DNA from: Pascua guehoae
Taxonomy: Eukaryota > Basidiomycota > Tremellomycetes > Trichosporonales > Trichosporonaceae
Direction: 5' to 3'
DNA length: 64,000 nucleotides
Assembly (NCBI GenBank): GCA_001600415.1
Contig: BCJX01000016.1
Span: forward strand, 932,646-996,645
The notes beneath the pieces are model-generated. The model had not been told where the DNA came from and made no database searches. It saw nothing but the letters and a program-made list of their open reading frames with translations. Both the position numbers and the translations under genes were made by a program. This document shows, in pieces, positions 34,177 to 45,436 of this stretch (the first letter of the stretch is position 1; the number at the start of each line of letters is the position of its first letter).

Positions 34177-35659
34177 ATGAGTGCGCGGCGCCTTACACCC
34201 CTGCATTCGGCATCCGATACGACCTCGGTGGCATCTGGGTCTGCACGCTCGTCGTCGCCTTTTGCAACCCCGCCACTTTCGCGATCGTCCAGTACCCCTT
34301 GGTCCACCCCCTCCCCTCCGGCGATAACCCCTGCGACACCAGGCACCGCAACGTCTATGGCCGTTGTGACCACAGTTTCTCCTTCAGAGGTCACACCGTT
34401 CAAGGTCCGTTCGACCAAGTTCCCGCTGTCGGCAAATACCTTCGAGACACACCAGGCGCGGGTGGTTTCGACAGGAACTTCCACACCCTTATTTTCCTCT
34501 TCCTCTTCATGGGCGCCCTCGTCCTCCTCGGCCTGGCCACCTTCTTCCCCCTCGCCCTGGGGTTCCCAACCCCACCAAACCATCTGAGAATGCGGCCACA
34601 CTGACATCGTACAACGAAATGACCATTTCGTCGAACAAGATGCGCGACCGCACGGCGCAATGCGAGGCCCGACATCGGCACTTGATGTTGTTCCCATCTG
34701 GTGACAAGGGCAAAAGCAAGGCTTACTTCGACCCCAACCCGACCGCCAAGGCAACGACCCCTACGATGTCCCCCGTCGCCACCAAAAAGGACAGGGCGGT
34801 CACCTCTGGCCTCACAAACATGTTTGGTCCGGTCATGGGTCGTGCCACGACGAACAGCTTAGTCACGACCACCGACCCGGTCATACCGGGCAACAACTTA
34901 TCTGTATCCAAGACATCTGCGGCAGCCTCCAGCGTCGTGGCGTGTGACGATGAGAGCCATGCTCCTCATACCGACCTCGCAGTGTCTGGCCATGTTCAGG
35001 ACGCTTCCCGCCTGGTCTCTGATTCTACTGGTGTTGTGGACGATAACGGCGCGAACCTGTACCACGAAGAGGCATCTTTTCACAGCGAAGAGGCGTCGTG
35101 GCACACGTCTACCAACTCGATTTCCACCTTGGCCTACCCTACGCTGTCCAAGCGCGATTCCCCCGACAACGTTCGTACGACGCCCACCCTCACCCCAAGC
35201 CTCAGCCCGGCTGGATCTGGACCTATGGCGTCCATTGACAAACTTGCCGCCCTTTTGGTTCCAGTGGCGATCCACGAATCTGCCTCCCGCGCTTCCGTGT
35301 CGACCACGGGCCTCGTCAGACTCATGCCGGTCGAGGAAGGTGGCAATCCCGTAGCTGTCACATGTACCCAACCTCCAACTGCTCCTATTATCAGTACCGG
35401 TATTGACCTCGGTGAGGCTGCTGCCACTGCGTCCTCGGATGGAACCATCGGCGCTTTCACGGCGACAGACCAGGCACCGACCCACACCATCGATCAACCT
35501 CAGGGCACACACGGCATCTCTACCGGAGACTACCACGGCAATCTTACGGACGCCGACATCCGGAGGGCGGACGCCATTCGGGCAAGTGTTACGACGTTTC
35601 ACGCGCGCAACGACGGTACTCCCCGCACCGTGTACCTTCGCCGCCTGGGGTTAGAGTAG
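34177..35659 (+). CDS. Ser/Thr/Pro-rich protein of unknown function, about 470 aa
   Basis: Exon 1 (34177-34404) and exon 2 (34475-35659) join in phase 0 through a proposed 70-nt intron (GTCCGT...TTTCGACAG). Exon 1 is Ser/Thr/Pro-rich. Exon 2 contains TISSNKMRDRTAQCEARHRHLMLF, a Lys-rich patch, long Thr/Ser/Ala stretches, a tandem HEEASFHSEEASWHTS and a more ordered end (DADIRRADAIRASVTTFHARND...YLRRLGLE). The donor is weak, and a third frame through 34480-34560 would encode a hydrophobic helix, so the exact junction is uncertain. No signal peptide or domain is recognised. Confidence 0.55.
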
Positions 35660-36685
35660 TGCTAGAGTAGCGTTAGTTGGAGTGGGACAGTGATGGACTG
35701 CAGGAGAGTACTTGAGAAAGATGACTTGGTGCCGCAATCAATCGTTTGAGTGTGATACCACTCTCCCCATGTTTGTCATACGTGCTAGGACGACGTGGTA
35801 GGAGCTGGCAACGACACGCGCCCGCGTCCCATCTGCCCGGTGGTGAAAACTCGGAATCGAGCCAGCCGTCCTGTCGACCCGCCCAATCTGTTTTTGCATG
35901 CACACCCAAAAGCCAACGACTGGGTACTGGCTCGCAGCCACGCAGCCAATGTACCAGTACATGTCCATTCAGCGTGCGTTCGCCAGGTTGGGTACGGGAG
36001 AACACTGGGCTGTATCAATTCTCGCCTAAGATGTCACCAAAGACCTCTGCTCTCGGTTTCGGCTTTAGGGAATACTAGCGCATTAGTAGGTCGAAAATCG
36101 TGGTGGCAATTAGTACTAGTATTCCTGGTGGGGGCAGTGGTGGGGGTGCCTGGGTTGGCCGGCCAGAAATGCTTCCTCTTCCTGGCCCGGGACAACAACG
36201 AGCCCTGTTGCAACAGGTGTTGGGTGAACCGGTGACCACACCAAAACAACGCCAGCAGGCCCGCGGCCACTGCCGCCCATGCCGCCCATGCCACCCAAGC
36301 TCCTCACCGCTATCTATCGCCCAGTCTCGCGTCACATGCTGTCGAGTGAGGGCTGGTACACTGGGGCTAGGTTTTGTTTACCAAACTTGTACTCATGTCA
36401 GACAAAGCGTTACCAAACTTGGACTGATGTCAGACAAGAGTGCCAATGACCATCTTGCTGTGCAGAAGGGGGGAGTGACAGTGAGGCACGGCTTGGAGGC
36501 GTTCTCGTCCGCGGCACGGAGTCTCGGATGTAAACCGTCCGAGGAATGCACTCGACCCCACGTGACAGGGGCGGACATGAGCGATAGGAGCTCTTGGATT
36601 CCCCGGGCAATGCTTAAATACAGACTACCCATGGGGCTCCTCGTATCTCACCCCAACACTCGACGCTGCTCTCATCCACTCTACC
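35660..36685. other. 5' flank of the P450 gene
   Basis: Two direct copies of a TACCAAACTTG..CTxATGTCAGACAA word lie at 36377-36437. No gene is supported. A weak TATA-like CTTAAATAC lies at about 36613. Confidence 0.4.
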
Positions 36686-38257
36686 ATGCCAGCGTACAGG
36701 TCGCCACCGGCGTCTCTCCTCGACGCAATGTCGATGCACACGTCCTCACTGTTGCTCGTGATATTCGTCGGGTTGCTTGGTCTCGCGGCCGTCGCTGCCA
36801 TCCACCTCCGCACGCGGGCGAGGTACACGCGCCTGCCGCCTGGCCCTGCCCCGCGCTTCATGCAGGGAACACCACTGCCCGAGCTGTACCCCTGGCGGTA
36901 CTTTTACACTCTGTCCAAGGCGTACGGGCCAGTCTTGACAATCTGGGACGGGACGACGCCGGCGGTGGTGTGCAACTCTGTGTCGTCGGCAGAGTACCTG
37001 TTGGAAAAACGGGCGCAGGAGACGGCCGACCGGCCGCGTGCGATTGCAGGCAACTATCTGAGCCATGGGAAACGACTGCTGTTGGTGGGACACGGCGCGC
37101 ACTGGCGGCGGCTGCGGAGGGCCATCCACCAGCCGCTGCAGCCGCAGAGCGTGCGCGAGCTGCGCGACTACCAGGAGCAGCTTGCGCATGGTGTCGTGCT
37201 CGACATTCTACGTGATCCCGCGCATTTCCAGGACCACATTCTGACCTATACTGCGTCACTGGTCGTGCACATGGCATATGGGCGGACTGACCGGGCGCAC
37301 TACTCGGACGCCGATATCGCACTCCAGGTCCTCGGTGGGCACCGGCTGGGCGTCACGCTTCGCCCGGGCGCGTTCAAGATCGAGGCGTACCCCTGGCTCC
37401 AGTATGTGCCCGGGTACATGCGCACGCTGGTCGAATGGGCGTCGGATGAACTCAACCTCTACCGCTCCAACCTGGCCAGCACGCGCGCACGCATAAATGA
37501 CCCCGGGGCCGTCGCGCCGTGCTTTGCGACCTATCTCATTGAAAACCAGGCAAAACTCGAGCTCGACGACGACGATATTGCCTACCTCCTCGGTTCCGTC
37601 TTTGGTGCCGGCAGCGACACGAGCAGTTCGGCCATCACCATCGCCGTCATGGCCGCCGCCGTCTATCCTGAGGCAGCGGCGCGGGTGCGCGCCGAGCTCG
37701 ACGAGCGCCTCGGCACAGGTACCCCCGACGCCCACGCGCCGACGTTTGCAGACCTCGAAGAGGGCCTTCCCGTCCTCCGCGCATTCATCAACGAGACGTT
37801 CCGCTGGCGTCCCGTCTCGTCGGGCGGGTTCCAGCACCAAACCACCGCGGATATAGAGTACGACGGCTACGTCGTTCCCAAGGGCACGCCCATCTCGGGC
37901 AACCACTGGGCCATCCACCGCGATGAGGACTACTACGGCCCTAATGTCGACGATTTCGTCATTGATCGTTGGCTAGGCCCCGACGGCGACCTCAAGCCGA
38001 CCATGCGCACATTCCAGTTTGGCTTTGGACGCCGCATCTGCCCCGGACAGCACGTGGCGAAAAACTCGGTCCTCATCAATACCGCAAACCTCCTGTGGGC
38101 ATTTGATATCGCAAAGGCCAGAGATGACAAGGGCGACGAGATCGACATTGACACGCTCGCTTTCACAAACGCAGCAAACTCGCACCCTCTCCCGTTCAAG
38201 GTCCAGTTTACGCCGCGCCACCAAAAGCTCCAGGCTCTCATGACAGAGACCATGTAA
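36686..38257 (+). CDS. Cytochrome P450 monooxygenase, microsomal, 523 aa, single exon
   Basis: An intact, intron-free frame. An N-terminal membrane anchor (SSLLLVIFVGLLGLAAVAAI) and a Pro hinge (RLPPGPAP) precede the catalytic domain. Motifs in order: I-helix GAGSDTSSS, K-helix ExxR (ETFRWRP), DRWL in the PERF position, and heme loop FGFGRRICPGQ with the thiolate ligand C452. The length and all signatures are normal, so it should be functional. Fungal class II P450s take electrons from NADPH-P450 reductase in the ER (known). The substrate cannot be predicted. The ATG at 36686 or the one at 36728 just before the anchor could start translation. No neighbouring biosynthetic genes are seen. Confidence 0.93.
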   Translation: MPAYRSPPASLLDAMSMHTSSLLLVIFVGLLGLAAVAAIHLRTRARYTRLPPGPAPRFMQGTPLPELYPWRYFYTLSKAYGPVLTIWDGTTPAVVCNSVSSAEYLLEKRAQETADRPRAIAGNYLSHGKRLLLVGHGAHWRRLRRAIHQPLQPQSVRELRDYQEQLAHGVVLDILRDPAHFQDHILTYTASLVVHMAYGRTDRAHYSDADIALQVLGGHRLGVTLRPGAFKIEAYPWLQYVPGYMRTLVEWASDELNLYRSNLASTRARINDPGAVAPCFATYLIENQAKLELDDDDIAYLLGSVFGAGSDTSSSAITIAVMAAAVYPEAAARVRAELDERLGTGTPDAHAPTFADLEEGLPVLRAFINETFRWRPVSSGGFQHQTTADIEYDGYVVPKGTPISGNHWAIHRDEDYYGPNVDDFVIDRWLGPDGDLKPTMRTFQFGFGRRICPGQHVAKNSVLINTANLLWAFDIAKARDDKGDEIDIDTLAFTNAANSHPLPFKVQFTPRHQKLQALMTETM

Positions 38258-41200
38258 CACAAAACGACCGCGAAAAGGTGACCACAGCCGTGGCCGCGGT
38301 CGACTGAAGGAAAATATGTACAGTCAGAAGCTAGTGTACAAATACGGTGCAGTAATGAAATGTCCTGTTGCCACCACTCGACGCGCCTGAGATTCTCGAA
38401 GCCGTCCTGGTAATAACAGTCCAACCAACCTCGACATTGCAGCCCAGAACACGTGTTGTTCGTTCTTCACCTCACATATTTCTTGCTTTGGCCTTTCCAT
38501 TCGCTCAATCTATTTTCACGTCTCGATCTGCAGCACGACTAACACCAGGACGACCAGCACCATGACCGCTAGCCATGACCGCTGGCACCGTAGCGCCTTT
38601 GCCGGCTTACGCGCGCGTATCGCAACCATGCGTCTCTCTTCTCGTTTCCCTCATGTCCCCCACCTCCTCACGGGGCGAACCCCTCGCCGGATTCGAGGGC
38701 CAGACTGGCAGGTTGCACACCCAGGCCTTCGTCGGCCGTAGGAAACTCCAACCGTCCTGGCCTGGCCCCGTTAAGGACAGCATATGACGGGTGTGCTATC
38801 TTGATCAGTGCGCGCCTTGTTCCCAGCCAATGGGCAGGGGGGATCGATAGTCAGGATCCGACTATCAGGATCGCCATGTCATCATTGCGATCCTTGCCGT
38901 ATGCGAGGAGCGCGCGGATGGTGCTGCTCACCGTACCACCGTGTCGGTACCGAATGCAAATGCGGGCATGGCCGGCGGTACCGGTGGTGGGTCGACTTAT
39001 CGCATACTGCCGTACGAGCATTTCGGGCTGGTCGACGTACCGCGACATGCGCGACAGTTGTCTCTGCAGCCTAGTGGTTATCGGCGGCAGGTACTTGCGC
39101 GTGGCAGGGTCGCCATTATGCCCTGACACCGGCGGGGGAACAATGCTCGTGTACATGCGTCTGTCAAGGCGCGAGGTCACGGTCCGAGGTATAGCTCGAG
39201 GTCAGGGCCTGACGTCACGGCACGAGGTCACGATGCGAGGTCGTGCCGAAAGGCGGGGCCGTTTTGAACGTTATCGGTGGCTACGTTGTGGGAAGACCAG
39301 GTAACTCCAAGGCCGGCGTGAACGTGGCGGTGGTACCAAGGTGTGGTGCGTGACGTAGAGCAGGCAAGGAGAGAACCACGCTTCGTCGGGTGGCTTGTGG
39401 AGTGGAAAGGACGGGATGGGGAACAGCAACATGTGCCGGATGATGTGACGGAACAAGCAAAAGCTGCTTCTGCTGGCGGCAGACAATGCGGCCGGTTGCA
39501 TCTTGGGGCAGCATTGTGTGGAGGACTCCGTGCTTTTGACGTGCGGTGGAGGTTGTTGATGGCGTAGGAGTTTGTTTGCAGATCTAAGTCATGTGGCTGT
39601 CCCTGCATTGTGAGGAATGTGACTTCGGATGGACGAGCAACATTGGGGCCCTTCTGCACCCTCTGATATCACGGTACGGGTTGGTGGACGCGCACATTCG
39701 AACATTGGCGTCGGCGCGTACCCGCGGGTGAGATTGCTTTGGTTGTTGTCGACAAGGCAGGCAGCCACCCATGCCAGGTCTGGCTGCGCGGGGACCCCAC
39801 AAAGCACCAACCCTCTGAGCTTTATTCGGATATCGAGCTGGAAATCGCTGCGCCGCTTGCTCTTTTTCTCGTCGCCTCATTCGTCCTACTTGTTGGGCTG
39901 GATGCAGGTTGGGATGGTGCACCTTTCGCCATGCTATGAACACTGTCTACCTCCACCAACGCGCCAACACTAACTGGTCGCGGGCGGGCTGTGGCGCAGT
40001 GGGCCAAACGCCACCGTGTTTCGAATGTGAGCATCGTGAGCGTCCGAAACATACCGCAACGTTGTTTTGTATGTGTTGTGCAGTACAGGGTTTATGGTTG
40101 GTGTGTTATTCTTTCGTCTTGTGCCCTCTCGTCGCCTCTTGTCCCCTTTTGTCACATCTTGTCACCTCTTGTCCCCTCTTCATTCCTCTCGTCTCGTTTT
40201 GTCTCCTCCCGTCTCGTTTTGTCCTCCCGTCTCCCCTCACACGGCAAGACCCTCTAGCTCTTCTTCTAGTTCTGCCATGGTCGATGCCAAGCATCGAGCA
40301 TATTCTACTGACTAATTGGACTGTGCACCCACACACTTGTCTCATTGCGCCCTTCGCTCCTCGACACGCCATAAACCGCAACAATTTCCCCAGCGGACTC
40401 GTGCCATGGTGGTGCCTAGGCCTCGTGTCAGCGTCCCGATCTTTCGCTCATGTCAACATATTCCCCTGGTTTCATTTCCACCCTCCCCTCCATGTGCGGA
40501 TCCACGCACTCTGTTTGGAGGAGTTTGAGCTGGCCCGTGCGGCAGCCCGCTGTGGGCGGCAGGTATCTGGCAGATCCTGTGGTCTGTGGTCCTTTGGTCC
40601 TGTCGCAACCAGTGCTCCTGGCGGCAACTTCTGTGGTTCCTTTCGGGGTGTTTGTTTCAGGGTTGGGTGTCTGTGCTAAGCAGGGTGCACATACGTCGCA
40701 AGACCAGAGGCGCATGAGGCAGTATGGGCCATAACTATACCACAAACATAACATACATAGATGGGGGCGAGGTGGAGTGACATGCGGAGGCTGCGGCAGG
40801 GGCACGCCCCACGATCCTGCACAGACCGGTGGCCATTGACGTTGAGCCCTTTATGGCACTGACCGTCGCAAAGGGTGTGGGGCAGTGGGCGGGATGCCGC
40901 TGTGGCGTTGGTCATGTAGCACAGTTAGTCAAATTGTTAACGTTTTCATAAACATCCTTCTTTGCCGTGTGTGTGGTGTGCCTCTGTGCGTGGCACTTCT
41001 TGACACTCAAGTGACATGGTGGCTGGAACTAACAATTGCACTCATGTTGTCTCGATGCTTGCCACACAGCTTCTGGTTCTCCCGATGGGACGGACGAATT
41101 GCTGGGCCTACGCACCACATGGAAGAAGGATACACAGACGAGGAAGGAGAGAGGAGCCGATAGAGAGCCCGACGGCACCGGACGATCTGGCAGGTGATCG

Positions 41201-41274
41201 TGCCCAGTGTGGCAGCCTGCACGCTTACGTCTTCCAGCTCTTGACTTTGCCCCATCTTTGACAAGACTAACGCC
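38258..41274. other. Three kilobases without a supported gene
   Basis: It contains short CGAGGTCACG-type repeats at 39160-39245 and a tract of CTCTTGTCxC repeats at 40120-40240. Open frames are abundant but mutually overlapping, and no exon chain or family match is visible. Confidence 0.4.
40120..40240 (+). repeat. Degenerate CTTGTCxCCTCTTGTC tandem repeat
   Basis: About ten imperfect units of TTGTC(A/C)C(C/A)TC or TCTCGTTTTG form a pyrimidine-rich block (for example GTCACATCTTGTCACCTCTTGTC). Confidence 0.6.
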
Positions 41275-41281
41275 TATATAA
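41275..41281 (+). promoter_or_regulatory. TATA box of the Ala/Ser repeat gene
   Basis: TATATAA, 98 bp upstream of the ATG at 41373. Confidence 0.55.
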
Positions 41282-41372
41282 CCCTCCAACAGCCTCCCCA
41301 TTGTCCAACTCCCCACCCCACACGTATCTGCCCTACCTACCATATACTTGCACCCATCCTACATACTCGACC

Positions 41373-42287
41373 ATGACCCGCCAGAAGCGCAGAACTCCCT
41401 TCAATGACGAAAACCGCCCCGTGGTCGTGAGTCGTCATCTCCCCCTGCGACGACTGACGATTAGAACCGCCGCACGACCAATGGAAACGGCTGGCACGTG
41501 AGTACGAGTACAGAATCTTGGCAAACAAGGCAACCGACAAGCTGACCGCCAGACCAGCCGTGCCCAGGATGCTCGGTCCTTTGACCACCGCCCGCACCTC
41601 GACGACAGCGTGAGTAACAGCCCCCGCAGCCCCCATTCCCAAAGCACGCGGCCAACCGTTAACCAACACTAACAGATGCCCGCCCCTCCTGCCCGTCCGC
41701 GCATTCCCTTGCTGAGCGTAGAGGGGAACAATGGTGCCGCGCCCTTCAATCTGGCAGCCGCCACACGGCCCCGCTCGCTGGCTAGCTCGGCCGCGTCGTT
41801 CCGCAGCGTGAGCACAGTTGCGGGCGTGCGTTCGATTCGCTCGATGCGCTCCATTCATGTGTACGAAGAAGACAGTGTGGGGGACACGGACTACCGCGAC
41901 GAGGTAAAGGAGACCCACATCAACGATCCCCAGACCCCCGCACCCGCCCGTGGCAGCCATCCCTCACTCGGCGCCGCATCCGCCCGTGGCAGCCACCGTT
42001 CACTCAGCGCCGCATCCACCGGTAGCAGCCACCGCTCACTCGGCGCCGCATCCACCCGTTCCATTACCCCGCTTACGTCGGCCCCTGCGGTCGCTGCCCC
42101 CGCCACGCCTCTCGCCAACGCCACTCTCGCGACGCCTCGTGCCGACCCCATGCCCACGATCCCCACCGCCCCAGCCGCCAAGACTCCGCTGGCAAAGCTA
42201 CGCACGGGGCTCGACAGGATGCGCAACTCACCCATCGGCAAGGTCTTCACGCCCAAGCGCAGGGGGCTGGGTGACGACCGTGCGTAA
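41373..42287 (+). CDS. Basic Ala/Ser/Pro-rich repeat protein, 251 aa
   Basis: Four exons, 41373-41426, 41466-41498, 41553-41609 and 41676-42287, all join in phase 0. Introns are 39, 54 and 66 nt with good GTGAGT donors and CTGAC/CTAAC branch sites. The first three exons encode only 18, 11 and 19 residues. The last exon holds a four-copy repeat of the type ARGSHRSLGAAS (residues about 137-175) and a basic C-terminus (GKVFTPKRRGLGDD). Arg/Ser pairs (RSIRSMRS) suggest phosphorylation or RNA/cytoskeletal binding, but no family is recognised. The TATA box and splice signals make the gene structure reliable. Confidence 0.78.
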
Positions 42288-42569
42288 TCTCAGGGGAGGC
42301 ATGGTGTGGACGGGAGCCCAGCACGGACAGCCCGGGGGTGCTCGTCCGCTTTGTATCCAAGGCGCACTCATAGAACCGCCCTCCATGCAAGTTGCCCCGA
42401 ATGCCTTCTGAGCTTCTGAGATAGTCGTGCCTGATTTCCATCTTGCATCCAATTTACATTGTTGGGGTTGCCGTTTACCATCCAAGGACGAAGGCGATCT
42501 GGACTTTCGCGGCGAGGTTGAAGACAACATGTTCTGTGTCAGTGAGGCGTCAGAAGACTTAGGCGGTAG

Positions 42570-43023
42570 TTAGCGACTGTCTTCCCAGTCCCAGTCGATC
42601 TGGTAGTCCTCTTCATCCTCGTCGAGTTCCTCTGGCTGCACCACCTGGCCATCTTCCTAGTGGATGTAGCTTGAGGGCCTCACTCTGCCGCTCGCCGACG
42701 ACGACCTTGGCAGCGGCGAGGCATAGCTGTCGTTCCCAAGATGTCAACCTGGCGCACTGCGCAGGACTTGTCGCGGCGGCTTCATTCATCACACATACAA
42801 ACAAGTCGTTATACGCGGTACGCGGCCGTTCTCGTTGTGGTCTCTATCGGGTGCGCTCTCCCGGTCCCCTTTGCCGCGTTCACGCCCCTCTTGCTGGCGA
42901 GATTGGCAATGTCAAGGACGACGCGATTGGCGTTTGTCCTCCTGCCAAGGCAGTGGGGTGTCTCTGTCTCGAGGGGGGGGTACGCCTACCCGAACGTCCC
43001 CCAACAGCACTTCTGACAGAGGG
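42570..43023 (-). CDS. Candidate small acidic-tailed protein, 5' end not resolved
   Basis: Three exons chain in phase on the - strand: 42815-43023, 42706-42756 and 42570-42656 (introns 58 and 49 nt). They encode a helical segment (NRVVLDIANLASKRGVNAAK), a short linker (LTSWERQLCLAAAK) and a strongly acidic end (ELDEDEEDYQIDWDWEDSR-stop). The acidic tail has clear coding character. Donor GTATAA is weak and GTCGTC weaker still, and the first exon is not found, so the model is partial. A hydrophobic + strand frame over the same DNA (42741-43016) is probably just its antisense. Confidence 0.4.
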
Positions 43024-43252
43024 CTCAGTTTGAGAGGGTGGGATTAGCAGCGTGAGATGGGCAAGTGGGTGTGAGTTCAGAGGACATTGGGAATGTCGTG
43101 AGGATGGATAAGCGATGTATCGATGCCGCCTTTGGGTGTGGCCTCAGACGGGAGGTGCATGTTCCCAACGTTTGTGCCTCGGCGAGATCGACCTGGATCA
43201 GGCACGTGACCTCCCACCCTCTTGATCCAACAGGACACGGTGCAGATGTAAA

Positions 43253-43353
43253 GTCTGAATAGTCTAGTCGGTTAGGGCGTGGGTCTCATACGCTGTATGA
43301 GCCTCGATCGAGGCAGCGATCCCAAAACCCGAGTTCGATTCTCGGTTCGGACA
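43253..43353 (+). tRNA. tRNA-Met(CAU), elongator type, with about 28-nt intron
   Basis: Acceptor GTCTGAA pairs with TTCGGAC. The anticodon arm is TGGGT-CTCATA-[intron]-A-TCCCA, with the T31-T39 mismatch also seen in other eukaryotic elongator tRNA-Met. The intron contains TATGAG, complementary to the anticodon loop. The T arm is CCGAG-TTCGATT-CTCGG and position 73 is A. Confidence 0.8.
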
Positions 43354-44911
43354 TTACCTTTTGATGTCTGGCGGGTCCAGACCTCACCTTTTGAGGTCTG
43401 TCGGCGCTTATGGGAGGGGTTTGGCCAGAGTGGGGAGGTTTGCTGCGGGAGTGGCTTGCATAATACCCGCAGCACGCTTGGCCCCGCCCCCGTGCTTGGT
43501 GCTACGAGGAAGTGCGTACGAGGTAGGGGTGTTGCCGAGATACATGTCGGCGGGGCACGTGTGGCTGGGGTGGGTGCAGCTGGTGTAGGTGCAGCTGGAG
43601 AATCTTCTCCCCCCTATGGTATATGGACAGATGGGGGATGAGGAGCACGGCAGGTGGTGGTGGAAGTCGACGGGGGCGTGTCCAATGATCAGGGGTCGCT
43701 CCGAACTGACACGAGCATGTCTGGTACCTCCGCAACGACCAATCTTTCTACGTAGGCCGCGCCCTATGTCGAAGCAGGGGCTCTGGGAGATCGCTCAAGA
43801 GGAATGGGATGGTTTGGAACGAGATAGACATGTACATAGAATGTATGTCTGGAATGTCTGACAGGATAAGCGGGGCGCATAGGTGGCGTGGTGCACACAC
43901 TTCCCACTAAGATATGCACTCGCATTATTTATCTGAAATAGCTCCACACGACTGCTCAATGCATCTCAAGTTTTACCTCTCCAACTGCCATGGCTGTCGA
44001 GAAACAATTCTTCGCGTTGGGAGGGTCGAACTCGCAACGCTGGCGCGGCTAGCAATCATCTGCCAGCCCATACACGCGTGCACGTGCATCAGAGATCAGA
44101 GGAAGGCATGCCGCAAGCATGCACCTTGCAGGTGCATTGGCAGAAGCAGACGGAGAAACCCACGTCTGGAAACAGGTGGTATATGTCCTACAGAGGTGGG
44201 TGCAACTCTGAGCGTAATGCCGAATGTGCCATGTCTCTCTCCCTTGTGGATGCGTCTGGAGACAACATCCGGGAGCGCCGTACACCTCAAAAGTGAGGTC
44301 GTTCGTTGCCCGAATTTGGCGCTCGGGAGTATGAGGAACGATCTCCGCCTTGGGTGAGGTGCCAGTAGATGGGCAATGAGTGGCGCGATATGGGCTAGAC
44401 ATCCGAGGCACTGCTCGAAGGTCCACAAGGAAGGATTATCGCCAAGGCCGGCTGTCGGGTGGGTGGCGGGGATGTGTCACGGGTCCTAGAGCTGGGGGGG
44501 AGACGGATAATCGGACACAGCGCCGCAGAGGGCGAGCCCTGTGGCATCGGAGGAAGGCCACGATAGAAAGCCTGCTCGCCCAGCCGGGTGCACGTTGGGC
44601 ACCGCAGCGCAAGGTCGACCACCACAGCCCAAGCTCACTGACTCACGACCTGACCGCTCCGCGCCCTTTATCTCTCCACCATTACGCAACTCAATAACTG
44701 TCTGAACTCGGCACTGTCACAGCTTGGGTTGGGCCAATGGGCCCAGCTGGCTTCGGGGGGTGTCTGGGCGGACGGTAGTGGCCAGAGGCTTCGCGGCGTT
44801 CCGACTCTAGGATCCTGATGGTTACCCAGTGTCAATACAACTTGGGTCACAAACGGAAGCTCGCTTCTGGTAATTATTCTGATACCTAAAAAGCAACAGC
44901 CTGACGGCGCG
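43354..44911. other. Gene-poor spacer in the tRNA-rich region
   Basis: No exon chain is supported. Two short GGTCxxACCTTTTGA repeats follow the tRNA-Met (43355-43400). Confidence 0.35.
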
Positions 44912-44993
44912 TGTCCATACGCTGAATCGAACAGCGGTCTCAACAGAGGCTGCTCGCCACAATGTTGCGTACTCACCACTATACTATATGAAC
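44912..44993 (-). tRNA. tRNA-His(GUG) with about 10-nt intron
   Basis: Acceptor GTTCATA pairs with TATGGAC. The D arm is GTATAGTGGTGAGTAC. The anticodon arm is CAACA-TTGTGG-[intron]-C-TGTTG with five perfect pairs. The T arm is CGCTG-TTCGATT-CAGCG. The G-1 of tRNA-His is added after transcription (known). Confidence 0.85.
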
Positions 44994-45354
44994 CTTGAGA
45001 TGGTATCAGCACCATGGTACATCGGGCGTACGTCGCTAACGGCCCAACCATTACGAACCGTACCCTCAGCGTCCAACCGACAGATCTAAATCTTGTTAAC
45101 ACCCTGGGATGCAACGGTGGTGGCCTGTTCCAAGGCTGGTCAACGTGGTCGGGGGGGTGGGTTGGGGGGCATTGACCCTGCATCGCGTGCGTGTCAGGCC
45201 GGTGGCGCGCAAAGCCCGCGAGGACGCCCTCGAAAGAGTATAATTCTGGAGCTCGAGTTGAGGTTTGACGAGAATCAACAAACCAGCTTTGCTTTACCCG
45301 TCCAACACCATGGCTGCCCTTCTCATTCCTACCCGCATTCCATCAGCAAGCGTA

Positions 45355-45436
45355 ATCGCTATGGCCAAGTGGGACGGCGCCAGGCTCATATTCATATGAT
45401 ACCTGGAGATCGCAGGATCGAAACCTGCTGGCGATA
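45355..45436 (+). tRNA. Initiator tRNA-Met(CAU) with a 10-nt intron
   Basis: Acceptor ATCGCTA pairs with TGGCGAT, so the first pair is A1-U72. The anticodon arm is CCAGG-CTCATA-[45391-45400]-A-CCTGG. The T loop is ATCGAAA, carrying A54 and A60. A1-U72 and the A54/A60 T loop are the classical marks of eukaryotic initiator tRNA. The usual three G-C pairs at 29-31:39-41 are reduced, because position 29 is A. Confidence 0.85.

Noticed and set aside
34116..34754. 212-codon - strand frame with acidic Glu-rich stretch
   Set aside because: It is the antisense of the Ser-rich exon of the gene at 34177, and antisense of Ser/Pro codons gives Glu/Gly-rich frames.
42741..43016. + strand 91-codon frame with a membrane-like segment
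   Set aside because: The - strand exon chain over the same bases has an acidic tail and consistent phases. The hydrophobicity is likely its antisense image, though this is not certain.
44015..44095. T-arm-like sequence GCGAGTTCGACCCTCCC on the - strand
   Set aside because: The T stem has a mismatch, the acceptor does not pair, and no D arm or anticodon loop with U33 is found.
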